Shown: piece after piece, positions 42,068 through 51,579 of the stretch
Numbering within the stretch: position 1 is the first letter of the stretch
Layout of the letters: every line of letters begins with the position of its first letter
Origin: Clostridium magnum DSM 2767
Lineage (GTDB): Bacteria; Bacillota; Clostridia; Clostridiales; Clostridiaceae
Assembly (NCBI RefSeq): GCF_001623875.1
Contig: NZ_LWAE01000006.1
Coordinates: 248,001-312,000 of the forward strand
DNA: 64,000 nucleotides
Reading direction: 5' to 3'
Translations under genes and position numbers: made by a program
The notes under the pieces: generated by a model
Told to the model about the DNA's origin: nothing
The model's database searches: none
What the model saw: the letters and a program-made list of their open reading frames with translations, nothing else

Positions 42068-43906
42068 ATGTACGATGATTTGTATAAAGATATGTACGAT
42101 ATTGAGGACAATGAAAACTGGTATTCTATAATACCTCTCGCTTTTCTTGTTTCTATTGTACCGTTAATTGTATATGGAAAGATGATGGTGTTTACTGGTG
42201 ACTACTACAAGTACTGGCAAGGTATTAAGAGTGGTATGGATTTCTTTTGTTATTATAAGTCTTTATGGATTTTAGTATCTACAGTGATAGCAGCTGTAGT
42301 CTTTGGTATAATGCTATTTAGTAAGAACATAAAAATACGCAAAACTAAAATATATATTCCTATAGTTATTTATTCAGTTTTTGTTATGCTATCAACTGTA
42401 TTTTCAGATTTTAGCCAAATCGCAGTTTGGGGATTTGTAGAAAGATATGAAGGTATGATAGTGCTGCTTTGCTATATGACAATTTTATTTGTGTCAATAA
42501 ACTTGGCTAGTAATAAATCAAGTATAAAAGTAATACTTATTGCATTAATATGTTCTGCGGTGATAATAGGAGTTATTGGTATATTGCAGTATTTTGGACA
42601 TGATTTTTATAAATCTCTTACAGGAAAAAGGCTTATGCTACCAAAACAATATCAAAGCTTAGCAGCCAAAGTTAAGTTTCAGTTTGGGGACAAGATAATA
42701 TACTCTTCGTTGTATCATTATAATTATGTTGGCAGTTACATGGCGATGCTTTTTCCGTTAACATTTACTATGTTTTTATTAATAAAAAATAAGTTTTATA
42801 AAATACTAATGGCTGTAGTTACTATAATTATGTTCTTGAACTTAATCCTGTGTCATTCACGTGCTGGTATAATAGGCGGCGGAGTTGCGATTATAGTTTT
42901 AGTTATAATGATGAGAAAATTCTTTGTTAGAAAATGGAAGATGACTATAGGGGCAGGATTAATAGCAGTTGTTGCTCTTGTTGGATTTAATGTATATTCT
43001 AAAGGAGCCTTAGCTAACAGAATAGGTTCATTATTTAGTGATGCACAGGATTTAGCAAGTTCAAAAGGAACTTCAGAAGAAGCTTTTAAAAATATTACAC
43101 TACAAAATGATACAGTAAATATTATATTCTCAAACGAAACATTAAAGATAAAAAATATTTCAGATAATATAGTTTTTCAAGATAGTTCTGATAAAGAATT
43201 AAAAACTAATATTAATAAATCAAATGGAGAAATAACTTTTTTAGACAACAGTTACAAGGATTATAAAATAATTAAGATAGACAATTCTACAACTACAGAT
43301 AAGAAATATAATTTAGAAGTTCATAAAAATAATTTAAAAATGAGATTTTTACTTTATAACGGCAAATTTGACTTTGTTAATTATAAAGGAGAGGTAGTAG
43401 AGCTAAAACCTGTTGAAAAGTGGGGGTTTGAGGGAAAAGAAAAGCTTGGATCTGCTAGAGGATATATCTGGTCAAGAAGCATTCCTTTGCTAAAACATAC
43501 TTTAATTTTAGGATATGGTCCGGATACCTTTGCGGCTGTATTTCCTCAAGGAGATTATATAGGAAAGCTTATAGCTTATGATACAGACAATATGTTAGTA
43601 GATAAGGCACATAACTTGTATCTTGAAAATGCAATTAATATAGGAATGTTAGGTCTGGTGGCTTTTTTAGCAATTCTTATTATGTACCTTGGGTCATCTA
43701 TTAAATTATACATAAAAAGAGAATTTGATGATTTCTATTCTGTAGTTGGACTAGCTATATTTACAGCTATTTGTGGGTATTTAGGAGCAGGATTCTTTAA
43801 CGATAGTGTTGTATCTGTAGCACCAGTTTTTTGGGTGATGCTAGGAATTGGAATTAGCATTAACTATAAGTTAAAAGATAACAATAATAAAGTGGAAAAG
43901 GTATAG
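42068..43906 (+). CDS. O-antigen ligase/polymerase-family membrane protein
   Basis: A 612-residue polytopic protein with about 11 predicted membrane helices and a Wzy_C/WaaL-type core (HSRAGIIGGGVAI and the GYGPDTF...DKAHNLYLENAINIG segment). Between these, about residues 325-455 form a large hydrophilic insert, probably extracytoplasmic. No Wzx flippase or Wzz chain-length protein is encoded nearby; the locus has an ABC exporter instead. In S-layer glycosylation clusters of Geobacillus a protein of this type is thought to transfer the finished glycan to the S-layer protein, and I favour that role over a polymerase. It is a monocistronic unit followed by a terminator. Confidence 0.78.
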   Translation: MYDDLYKDMYDIEDNENWYSIIPLAFLVSIVPLIVYGKMMVFTGDYYKYWQGIKSGMDFFCYYKSLWILVSTVIAAVVFGIMLFSKNIKIRKTKIYIPIVIYSVFVMLSTVFSDFSQIAVWGFVERYEGMIVLLCYMTILFVSINLASNKSSIKVILIALICSAVIIGVIGILQYFGHDFYKSLTGKRLMLPKQYQSLAAKVKFQFGDKIIYSSLYHYNYVGSYMAMLFPLTFTMFLLIKNKFYKILMAVVTIIMFLNLILCHSRAGIIGGGVAIIVLVIMMRKFFVRKWKMTIGAGLIAVVALVGFNVYSKGALANRIGSLFSDAQDLASSKGTSEEAFKNITLQNDTVNIIFSNETLKIKNISDNIVFQDSSDKELKTNINKSNGEITFLDNSYKDYKIIKIDNSTTTDKKYNLEVHKNNLKMRFLLYNGKFDFVNYKGEVVELKPVEKWGFEGKEKLGSARGYIWSRSIPLLKHTLILGYGPDTFAAVFPQGDYIGKLIAYDTDNMLVDKAHNLYLENAINIGMLGLVAFLAILIMYLGSSIKLYIKREFDDFYSVVGLAIFTAICGYLGAGFFNDSVVSVAPVFWVMLGIGISINYKLKDNNNKVEKV

Positions 43907-43947
43907 AAATATTATATAACTTTCATTAAATAATAATTATATTATTT

Positions 43948-43988
43948 AAAAGTGTAATAAGTTTAAATAGAAACTTGTTACACTTTTT
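43948..43988 (+). terminator. Terminator after the ligase-like gene
   Basis: AAAGTGTAATAAGTTT pairs with AAACTTGTTACACTTT (one G-T pair), followed by TTG; the overall tract is CTTTTTG. Confidence 0.8.
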
Positions 43989-44013
43989 GTAAGTTCCAAT
44001 AACATGCAAAATA

Positions 44014-44022
44014 TGATATAAT
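44014..44022 (+). promoter_or_regulatory. Extended -10 promoter of the main glycan operon
   Basis: TGATATAAT (44014-44022) is a perfect extended -10 just after the preceding terminator and 71 bp before manC; the -35 (TTCCAA) is weak. Confidence 0.55.
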
Positions 44023-44093
44023 GAACACGTCAAAAAAGGACCTTTTTAGCAGTTATAATATAATTTTATCGACATAAAGAGAGGATTGATTTT

Positions 44094-45170
44094 ATGATAC
44101 ATGCAGTTATAATGGCAGGTGGAAAAGGAGAAAGATTCTGGCCGAAGAGCAGAAGAATGATGCCAAAACAATTACTTAGTTTGACGGATGATGGAAAAAC
44201 AATGATACAACTTACAGTAGATAGATTGAAAAAGCTTTGCAGTAAAGAGAATACATACGTAGTAACCAATAATGATTATTGTGCTAAAATAAAGGAACAG
44301 TTACCGCAGATAGAGAAGGAAAATATAATAGTTGAACCATTTGGGAAAAATACAGCACCTTGTATTGGACTTGCAGCCATGAATATTGCTAAAAATGATC
44401 CTGAAGGTGTTATGATAGTACTACCTTCGGATCATTTAATTAAAAATAATATATTATTTTTAAACACGCTTAAAAGTGCAATAGAATTGGCTGAAAAAGG
44501 GGACAACATTGTCACGATAGGTATTACTCCATCTTATGCAGAAACCGGTTATGGATATATAAATTTTGAGGAAGAAACTGAAAAACTAGACTCATGTAAC
44601 TTTTTCAAAGTAAAGAGATTTGTAGAAAAACCAGATAGGAAGAAGGCAGAGGAATATTTAGTTTCTGGTAATTATCTGTGGAATAGTGGAATGTTTGTAT
44701 GGAAGGTATCTACAATATTAAAAAATTTTAAAATGCACATGCCAGAATTATACTCAGGACTAGTTAAAATATCTGAAACGATGAATTCAGATATAAATAA
44801 AACAGTAATATATGATGAGTATGAAAAGTTCGAAAGTATATCTATAGATTATGGTATAATGGAAAAGGCTAAAAATATATATACTATACCTGGAAACTTT
44901 GGTTGGGACGACGTGGGAAGTTGGACATCCCTTGAGCGAGTTCAAGTTTCAGATGAATTAGGTAATATTAAAAAAGGAAATGTCATAGATATAGACACCC
45001 AAGGATGTATTATACAGGGAAAAGACAAGCTTATAGCTACCGTTGGTGTTGAGAATATAGTTGTAGTTGATACCGATGATGCTACACTTATATGTGCAAA
45101 GGATAAGTGTCAGGATATAAAGGCATTATTGAATAAAATGAAAGAATTAAAAATGGAAGAGTATCTTTAA
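44094..45170 (+). CDS. manC: Mannose-1-phosphate guanylyltransferase
   Basis: A 358-residue, single-domain guanylyltransferase that makes GDP-mannose from mannose-1-phosphate and GTP. It has the nucleotidyltransferase start (AVIMAGGKGERFWPKSR), PFGKNTAPCIGLAA, VLPSDHLI, FVEKPD, GNYLWNSGMF and GWDDVGSW. The phosphomannose isomerase half of bifunctional ManC/AlgA is absent. It is the first gene of the main operon and supplies substrate to Gmd (55895) and probably to mannosyltransferases. AGAGAGGA precedes the ATG. Confidence 0.93.
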   Translation: MIHAVIMAGGKGERFWPKSRRMMPKQLLSLTDDGKTMIQLTVDRLKKLCSKENTYVVTNNDYCAKIKEQLPQIEKENIIVEPFGKNTAPCIGLAAMNIAKNDPEGVMIVLPSDHLIKNNILFLNTLKSAIELAEKGDNIVTIGITPSYAETGYGYINFEEETEKLDSCNFFKVKRFVEKPDRKKAEEYLVSGNYLWNSGMFVWKVSTILKNFKMHMPELYSGLVKISETMNSDINKTVIYDEYEKFESISIDYGIMEKAKNIYTIPGNFGWDDVGSWTSLERVQVSDELGNIKKGNVIDIDTQGCIIQGKDKLIATVGVENIVVVDTDDATLICAKDKCQDIKALLNKMKELKMEEYL

Positions 45171-45242
45171 GATAAACTTTATAAATATGATTAAAATAAT
45201 CGACAATTTTTAAAACAATTATAACCATATAAGAGGTGTTTT

Positions 45243-46043
45243 ATGCAAGGATTATTAAAATTATTTACAGATGTAGTTGGAAGTAGAAGCTTAATATGGC
45301 AGCTTGCAAAGAATGATTTTAGAAGTAGATACTCAGGATCGTTTTTCGGAATATTTTGGGGGTTTGCGCAACCTATATTTACTGTACTATTATTCTGGTT
45401 TGTATTTCAAGTTGGATTTAGATCTGCGCCAGTAGAAAAAGTGCCATTTATATGCTGGATGACAGCGGGGTTAGTGCCCTGGTTTTATTTTCAAGATGCA
45501 TGGGGAAATGCAAGTAATTGTTTTTTTGACTATAGCTTTCTAGTAAAAAAGGTTGTGTTTAAGACAAGTATATTGCCTTTAGTAAAAATTATATCATCTT
45601 TATTTGTACATAGTATATTACTATTATTATTGTTATTAATTTATTATATATATGGAATACATCCCAATGTTATTTTTTTGCAACTACTATATTATACTTT
45701 TTGCATTGTAGTGTTAGCTTTGGCTATTTCTTTTATAACATCAACAATTGCTCCATTTTTTAGAGATATAACTCAAATAGTAAATATAGTTCTTCAGTTT
45801 GGTATGTGGCTAACTCCTATAATGTGGAGTTATAAAATGATACCTAAAAATATGGAAGGTATATTTAGAATAAATCCTATGTATTATGTGGTGCAAGGAT
45901 ATAGAGATACTTTAATAAATGGAACATGGTTTTGGCAAAGACCAGTAGATGCATTCATATTTTGGGGGATTACCTTAACTTTATTTATTATAGGTGCTTC
46001 TCTATATAAGAAATTGAAACCTCATTTTGCTGATGTATTATAA
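45243..46043 (+). CDS. wzm: ABC-2 type polysaccharide exporter, permease (Wzm)
   Basis: A 266-residue membrane protein with six hydrophobic helices, of the ABC-2 polysaccharide exporter type. LAKNDFRSRYSGSFFGIFW at the N-terminus and the MWLTPIMW and NPMYYVVQGYRD segments are characteristic. It forms the transmembrane channel for lipid-linked glycan export with the ATPase encoded 20 bp downstream. The start follows AAGAGGTG. Confidence 0.9.
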   Translation: MQGLLKLFTDVVGSRSLIWQLAKNDFRSRYSGSFFGIFWGFAQPIFTVLLFWFVFQVGFRSAPVEKVPFICWMTAGLVPWFYFQDAWGNASNCFFDYSFLVKKVVFKTSILPLVKIISSLFVHSILLLLLLLIYYIYGIHPNVIFLQLLYYTFCIVVLALAISFITSTIAPFFRDITQIVNIVLQFGMWLTPIMWSYKMIPKNMEGIFRINPMYYVVQGYRDTLINGTWFWQRPVDAFIFWGITLTLFIIGASLYKKLKPHFADVL

Positions 46044-46063
46044 ATAAAGGGATGTGTAAATTT

Positions 46064-47416
46064 ATGTTGGAAAATATATCAATAAAAGTAGAAAATTTGA
46101 CAAAAACTTATAAATTATATGAAAGACCAATTGATAGACTTAAAGAGGCTATCAATCCTATGAAAAAAAAATACCATAAAGATTTTCATGCATTAAAGAA
46201 TGTTTCTTTTGAAATAAAAAAAGGAGAGACTGTTGGTATAGTCGGTAAAAATGGATCTGGAAAGTCTACCATATTAAAAATAATTACTGGTATATTAACG
46301 CCGACTTCAGGTAAAGTTACTGTTAATGGTAAAATATCAGCACTATTAGAGCTAGGAGCGGGATTTAATCCAGAGTTCACTGGTATTGAAAATATATATT
46401 TAAATGGTACTATGATGGGGTTTTCTAGAAGTGAAATGGATAAAAAACTATCATCAATTATTGAGTTTGCAGATATAGGAGATTTTGTTAAACAGCCTGT
46501 AAAAACATATTCTAGTGGTATGTTTGTTCGGTTAGCCTTTGCAGTAGCTATAAATGTGGAGCCAGATATTCTCATAGTAGACGAAGCTTTAGCTGTAGGA
46601 GATGATATGTTTCAAAAGAAATGTTTTACTAAAATTGATGCATTAAAAAAATCAGGTAAAACAATTCTTTTTGTTTCTCATTCAGGTTCTTTGATTATAG
46701 AATTATGTGACAGAGCCATTATGTTAGATTCAGGAGAAAATATATTAGTAGGGAGGAGTAATAGAGTTGTAAATTTGTACCAAAAGTTGTTGTTTGCATC
46801 AAAAGATAAAGCACAAATGGTTAGAGAACAAATAAAGAAAATTTCATTAATTGAAACAAAAGTTAATGATGTAAGTAGTCCTAAGACTATAGAAATTAAA
46901 GAAAAGGAAACTGCGTGCGCAGAAAATGAAGAAGAATATTTCGATGAAAGCTTAATACCGAAAGATGCTGTATTTTATGAAAAAAGAGGTGCATCAATCT
47001 TTGATTGTAAAATCTTAAATTATAAAGGTGAAAGTGTTAATGTTTTAAGATTCGGAAAAAGATACACATTAAATTATAAAGTTGAATTCTTTACTAAATG
47101 CTATAATGTTAGATTTGGTATGCTAATAAAAACCAAGACAGGAATCGAGTTGAGCGGAGCAGCAACAGCAAATTCAGGTGAAGGCATTCCAAGTGTAAAT
47201 GAAGGCTCAATAATAAATGTAGAATTTGAATTTACTCCCAAACTGACGTCAGGAGTATATTTTTTGCGATGTGGAGTAGTTGGAATTGAAAGTGATAGTG
47301 AAATATTTTTAGATAGACAGGTTGATTTTATTGCATTTAGAATGTTGCAAAGGACCCAATCATTAATGAATTCTCTTGTTGACTTAGACATAAATTCAAA
47401 CATATATGAAGTATAA
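46064..47416 (+). CDS. wzt: ABC polysaccharide exporter ATPase with glycan-binding domain (Wzt)
   Basis: A 450-residue ATPase. The nucleotide-binding domain has GIVGKNGSGKST (Walker A, near residue 60), the YSSGMFVRLAFA signature and DILIVDEALAVGD (Walker B). After a linker (about 245-300), a beta-rich C-terminal domain (about 305-440) resembles the Wzt carbohydrate-binding domain, which in O9a-type systems recognises the modified non-reducing end of the finished chain. An ATG at 46052 abuts AAAGGG with no spacing, so I prefer ATG 46064. The next gene, 25 bp on, may make the end modification that this domain reads. Confidence 0.88.
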   Translation: MLENISIKVENLTKTYKLYERPIDRLKEAINPMKKKYHKDFHALKNVSFEIKKGETVGIVGKNGSGKSTILKIITGILTPTSGKVTVNGKISALLELGAGFNPEFTGIENIYLNGTMMGFSRSEMDKKLSSIIEFADIGDFVKQPVKTYSSGMFVRLAFAVAINVEPDILIVDEALAVGDDMFQKKCFTKIDALKKSGKTILFVSHSGSLIIELCDRAIMLDSGENILVGRSNRVVNLYQKLLFASKDKAQMVREQIKKISLIETKVNDVSSPKTIEIKEKETACAENEEEYFDESLIPKDAVFYEKRGASIFDCKILNYKGESVNVLRFGKRYTLNYKVEFFTKCYNVRFGMLIKTKTGIELSGAATANSGEGIPSVNEGSIINVEFEFTPKLTSGVYFLRCGVVGIESDSEIFLDRQVDFIAFRMLQRTQSLMNSLVDLDINSNIYEV

Positions 47417-47440
47417 TCTAATAGTTTAGGAGGTGTAATT

Positions 47441-49666
47441 GTGAAAGAGACAATTAATGAATGTACTGAAAAGTTATTTGCTGGATTAAAGAAAGCTTAT
47501 AGTAATTTATTTAAAAATTCTAAACTTGAGATAGATACAAATAAAACAGACATTAGAGTAATTAATTTTCAGGTTAATAATTATTGCAATTCAAAATGTG
47601 TAATGTGTAATATATGGAGAGAAAAAGATTATAAATACATTGATAAAGACAAATTTGCAGAAGTTTTAAAAGATGATTTGTTTAAAAATGTAGAACATAT
47701 AGGAATTACAGGAGGAGAACCTCTTTTAGTAAATAATATAGTTGATTACTTTAAAGTTGCTATAGAAAGTGTTGGCAGTTTAAAAGGGTTAAGTATTATT
47801 ACTAACTCCTTATTATTAGAAAAAGCAAAAGTGGTAATCGAAGAACTTAACACATTGTCTATTAATAATGGTATATCATTTTCGGTCATGCTATCCTTAG
47901 ATGGTCTTAATGAAGTACATGATAGAAATAGAGGTATTAATGGAAGCTTTGATAAAGTAATAGAGTTAGCCAATTGGCTAAAAGATAAAAATATACCCTT
48001 TACGACAGGTACTACTGTAACTAAAATCAATGTGTGGAATGTAGATAAACTTTTAATGTATTTTAAACAAATGAATATTACAGGAAGATTTAGAGTTGCA
48101 GAGTTTATAAATAGATTATGTAATGATAGAGAACATAACAGGGAAGTTATTAGGAACTTTGATAGAGATGAGATTTATCAGTTATTATTATTCTTTAGTA
48201 AACTAGAGTATAATTATGAAAATGATGAAGGTGTAAAGAACACTTATAGAAGTATAAGAAATATTTTACAGGGTGGCAATAGACTAATTGAGTGCCCTTA
48301 TAAAAATCAAAAGGCTATAAACGTAGGTTGCCATGGAGATATAGCTTATTGTGCACCAAAGTCCCCTATTATAGGAAATTTATTGTCAGGTAAAGGTAGT
48401 AAAATTTATAATAAAAACTTACAACTTTTAAGTAAAGTAAAAAGTAATTATTGCAAAAATTGTATTCATGATTATCATGCAGAACCAACAGAAGAATTAA
48501 CAAATCGAATACAAGTAGAACAGAAGTATAAAAAATTAATAAATGTAGATTTTTATAATGAGAATAAAAATACTCTAAAGTTTAATTTTATTAATGATCA
48601 AGTGGAAGATAAAACAATTTTTATAGTTGGATGGTATGGAACAGAAACTGTAGGAGATAAGGCAATATTAGGAGGAATTATAGACCATTATAAAAATAAG
48701 TATAAGGATATTAAAATATATGTAAGTTCTTTATATCCTTTTATTACTGAAAGAACATTATATGAATTAAATGTTGATGCAGTTGTTGTACCGGTTTATT
48801 GTGAGGAGTTTTATAAATATTCATCAATTTCATCTGAAGTAATCGTTGGTGGGGGGCCTTTAATGGAGTTAGAGGAACTTGCACTTATTGAATGGGCTTT
48901 TAAGCTTGCAAAGGATAACCATAACACCACTACAGTATATGGTTGTGGTATTGGTCCACTATATAGTGATAGTAAAATAGGGGCTGTAAAGGAAATATTA
49001 AAATTAGCAGATAACATATATCTAAGAGATGATAAGTCTATTGAATTTGCTAAAAGTTTAGGTTTTGATGATAAAAGTTTAAAAAACATAGGAGATCCTT
49101 CGATTAAATACATAAAGAAGGTATCTGAAGAAACTAAAGCAATGAAAGAAGATAAAAAACTATCCTGTTTCCTTAGAGAATTGACATTTGAATATAGAGG
49201 TAATATGGGATATGAAGAATTCATAAAGTTTAGAACAGCATTTGAAAAAGGATTAGCAGATAATATAATTTATCTATGTAAAAAAACAGGGTTAAAGCCT
49301 CATTTTTATTCTATGCATAATTTTGTAATTGGAAATGATGATAGGGATTTCAATTATCGTTTTACTAATGAATATTTCAAGGATCTAGATTTTTATGTTG
49401 AAGACAAATTGTCTTCAGTTGAGCAAATAATAAGCGAAATGAAATCTTCTGACATAAATTTAAGCATGAGATTTCATTCTGTAGTTTTTGCTGATACATT
49501 AGACACAAAATTTATAGCAGTTGATTACACTAGCGGAGGAAAAATTAATTCATATTTAACTGATAAAAACAAGTTAAATAGAATGGTAAACATGAGTAAT
49601 TTAATAAATAAACATGACACCTTATACAATTATATAAAGCTAAATTATAATGGTTATTTAAAATAA
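47441..49666 (+). CDS. Radical SAM/SPASM-like enzyme fused to polysaccharide pyruvyl transferase
   Basis: A 741-residue two-enzyme fusion. Residues about 38-370 form a radical SAM domain with CX3CX2C at C49, C53 and C56 (YCNSKCVMC), GGEPL at 91-95 and a C-terminal cysteine set (CPY, near 284; GCHG and YCAPK; NYCKNC, near 340) like a SPASM or twitch cluster domain. Residues about 388-741 match polysaccharide pyruvyl transferases: GWYGTETVGDKAIL, VGGGPLMELEEL, GCGIGPL, GDPSIKY and the late MRFHSVVFADT. Pyruvyl transferases add pyruvate from phosphoenolpyruvate as a ketal to a sugar. The radical SAM half may oxidise, epimerise or deoxygenate a sugar, or be part of one coupled step. The start is GTG after AGGAGGTG. 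I know of no described function for this fusion. Confidence 0.85.
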   Translation: MKETINECTEKLFAGLKKAYSNLFKNSKLEIDTNKTDIRVINFQVNNYCNSKCVMCNIWREKDYKYIDKDKFAEVLKDDLFKNVEHIGITGGEPLLVNNIVDYFKVAIESVGSLKGLSIITNSLLLEKAKVVIEELNTLSINNGISFSVMLSLDGLNEVHDRNRGINGSFDKVIELANWLKDKNIPFTTGTTVTKINVWNVDKLLMYFKQMNITGRFRVAEFINRLCNDREHNREVIRNFDRDEIYQLLLFFSKLEYNYENDEGVKNTYRSIRNILQGGNRLIECPYKNQKAINVGCHGDIAYCAPKSPIIGNLLSGKGSKIYNKNLQLLSKVKSNYCKNCIHDYHAEPTEELTNRIQVEQKYKKLINVDFYNENKNTLKFNFINDQVEDKTIFIVGWYGTETVGDKAILGGIIDHYKNKYKDIKIYVSSLYPFITERTLYELNVDAVVVPVYCEEFYKYSSISSEVIVGGGPLMELEELALIEWAFKLAKDNHNTTTVYGCGIGPLYSDSKIGAVKEILKLADNIYLRDDKSIEFAKSLGFDDKSLKNIGDPSIKYIKKVSEETKAMKEDKKLSCFLRELTFEYRGNMGYEEFIKFRTAFEKGLADNIIYLCKKTGLKPHFYSMHNFVIGNDDRDFNYRFTNEYFKDLDFYVEDKLSSVEQIISEMKSSDINLSMRFHSVVFADTLDTKFIAVDYTSGGKINSYLTDKNKLNRMVNMSNLINKHDTLYNYIKLNYNGYLK

Positions 49667-49684
49667 AAATGAAGAGGTAATATT

Positions 49685-51481
49685 ATGAAAATTGCACACT
49701 TTAATACCTATGATGGCGGTGGAGCTGGAATAGCAGCTAGAAGATTAAATAAGGGATTAAACATGATTGGTGAGCAGAGTAGATTATTTGTAAAGTATAA
49801 AAATAGTATTGATGAAAATGTAAATCAAATAATATCTAGTGATGTCCATAATAGATTTTTTGATAAATTGTCATCAAAGTACTTTCTGAATAATATAAAA
49901 GAAGGCAGTACAATTACATCAATCATGTACCCGAGTATTGGGTTTGAATTCTTGAACGCTATTGAGGAATTTGAAATTATTAATTTGCATTGGATTTCTA
50001 CGTTTATATCTATAGAAGCAATTATGAAAATATATGCCATGGGTAAACCAATAGTATGGACTTTACATGATCAAAATCCTATGACAGGAGCTTGTCATTA
50101 TACAAATGGATGCGATAAATTTAAGAAAGATTGTTCATTTTGCCCACAATTAGTTGAAGACAGATTTAATATAGCAAGAAAAATTTTAGAATGTAAAACT
50201 AATAATTTTCCTAAGGATATTACTATAGTAACTCCAAGCAAGTGGTTAGCTGAGTGTGCTAGAGAAAGTGCAGTTTTCAAAAATAATAGAATCGAAGTTA
50301 TTAAAAATTCACTAGAGACTTATTTATATAAACCATATGATAAAATTGAAGCTAAAAGGAGTCTTGGGGTATCAGATAGCACAAAAGTAATATTATTTGG
50401 AGCTAATGATTTAACTGAGAAAAGAAAAGGATTTATAAATCTTTTAGAAGCTGCTAAAATTTTAAAAGGAATCAAGTATATAGAAAATTTAATTGATAGA
50501 AATGAATTGTGTATTCTTACATTTGGTCAAGGATCTCATTTGCTGGATACAATGAACTTACCATACAAATCTTTAGGATACGTAAATGATGATCAAAATT
50601 TATCAACTATATATTCCGCAGCAGACGTATTAGTACTACCATCTACTGAGGATAACTTACCGAATGTAATGTTAGAGAGTATGTCCTGTGGAACACCAGT
50701 TGTAAGTTTTGAAATAGGAGGCATGAAAGATGTTATAAAAAATGAATACAATGGCTATACATGTGGAATAAATAATGTACAAGCTCTAGCGGAGAATATT
50801 GTAAAATGCTTAAGTAAAGATGGTTCGATAAGTAACAATTGTAGAGAATATGCTATTAAAAATTTCAAACTCGAGAATCAAGCTAATAATTATAGAGAAT
50901 TATATAAAGAATTAATTATTAATCACAATAACAAAAGTAGTAGTGCACAAGTTAATATACCATACATATTACCTGAAGCTTCCTCATTTATAAATCAATG
51001 TATTTGTGAATTAAGCGTAGATATAAATAACGAACTAAATGAACTAGAAAAGCGTTGTATTGAATTAAATAATGAAACTGAAGCACAGAAACAAAATAAT
51101 GAGCTAATGAAGAATGCATTAAATCGAGATATAAATTCTATAACATTAGAAAGAAATAAGTTAAAACTAGAACAGGATTTGTTAGTATCAGAAAGGGATG
51201 CATTAAGGCAAGAGAAAGACTTAATAGAATCAGAGAATGATGTATTAAGGCAAGAGAAAGACTTAATAGAATCAGAGAATGATGCATTAAAGCAGGAGAA
51301 AGACTTAATAGAATCAGAAAGAGATGCACTAAAAACACAAATATGTAGTCTTCAAAACTCTAAGTCATGGACTATTACAAAACCATTTCGAGTTTCTAAA
51401 AGACTTATAAAGAAAACTATAAAGTTTTTATTGCCGTACGCGGTTATTAGATATTATCAATTAAAAAAATATGGTAAATAA
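49685..51481 (+). CDS. GT4 glycosyltransferase with C-terminal coiled coil
   Basis: A 598-residue protein. Residues 1-420 form a GT-B glycosyltransferase of family 4, starting FNTYDGGGAGIAARRLNKGL, with the EX7E donor motif at E322...E330 (EDNLPNVMLE) and CGTPVVSF. Residues about 445-560 form a coiled coil containing 3.6 copies of a 14-residue repeat. The end (SLQNSKSWTITKPFRV...FLLPYAVIRYYQLKKYGK as its flanking parts) is a tail also seen in the 52635 protein. The coiled coil may act as a molecular ruler or scaffold in a membrane complex. The sugar transferred is unknown. It lies 19 bp after the fusion enzyme, with GAGGTAA before the ATG. Confidence 0.85.
   Translation: MKIAHFNTYDGGGAGIAARRLNKGLNMIGEQSRLFVKYKNSIDENVNQIISSDVHNRFFDKLSSKYFLNNIKEGSTITSIMYPSIGFEFLNAIEEFEIINLHWISTFISIEAIMKIYAMGKPIVWTLHDQNPMTGACHYTNGCDKFKKDCSFCPQLVEDRFNIARKILECKTNNFPKDITIVTPSKWLAECARESAVFKNNRIEVIKNSLETYLYKPYDKIEAKRSLGVSDSTKVILFGANDLTEKRKGFINLLEAAKILKGIKYIENLIDRNELCILTFGQGSHLLDTMNLPYKSLGYVNDDQNLSTIYSAADVLVLPSTEDNLPNVMLESMSCGTPVVSFEIGGMKDVIKNEYNGYTCGINNVQALAENIVKCLSKDGSISNNCREYAIKNFKLENQANNYRELYKELIINHNNKSSSAQVNIPYILPEASSFINQCICELSVDINNELNELEKRCIELNNETEAQKQNNELMKNALNRDINSITLERNKLKLEQDLLVSERDALRQEKDLIESENDVLRQEKDLIESENDALKQEKDLIESERDALKTQICSLQNSKSWTITKPFRVSKRLIKKTIKFLLPYAVIRYYQLKKYGK
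51188..51340 (+). repeat. 42-bp in-frame tandem repeat in the coiled coil
   Basis: Three full units (51188-51229, 51230-51271, 51272-51313) and a partial fourth encode SE(R/N)D(A/V)L(R/K)QEKDLIE, two heptads each. Units differ at only a few bases, so the number is probably variable between strains by slippage or recombination. Confidence 0.92.
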
Positions 51482-51579
51482 TAATTCATTATATAGAACT
51501 TAATGATAAAGTTATTGAACATCTTTATAAGATGTAGGAGAAACATTTCCAGCATTAGAGTATTTGGAGGGAGATAAAT

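Noticed and set aside
51188..51340. Tandem repeats considered as a CRISPR array
   Set aside because: The units are contiguous with no unique spacers, and they are in frame in a coiled-coil coding region. No CRISPR array or cas gene was seen in the window.
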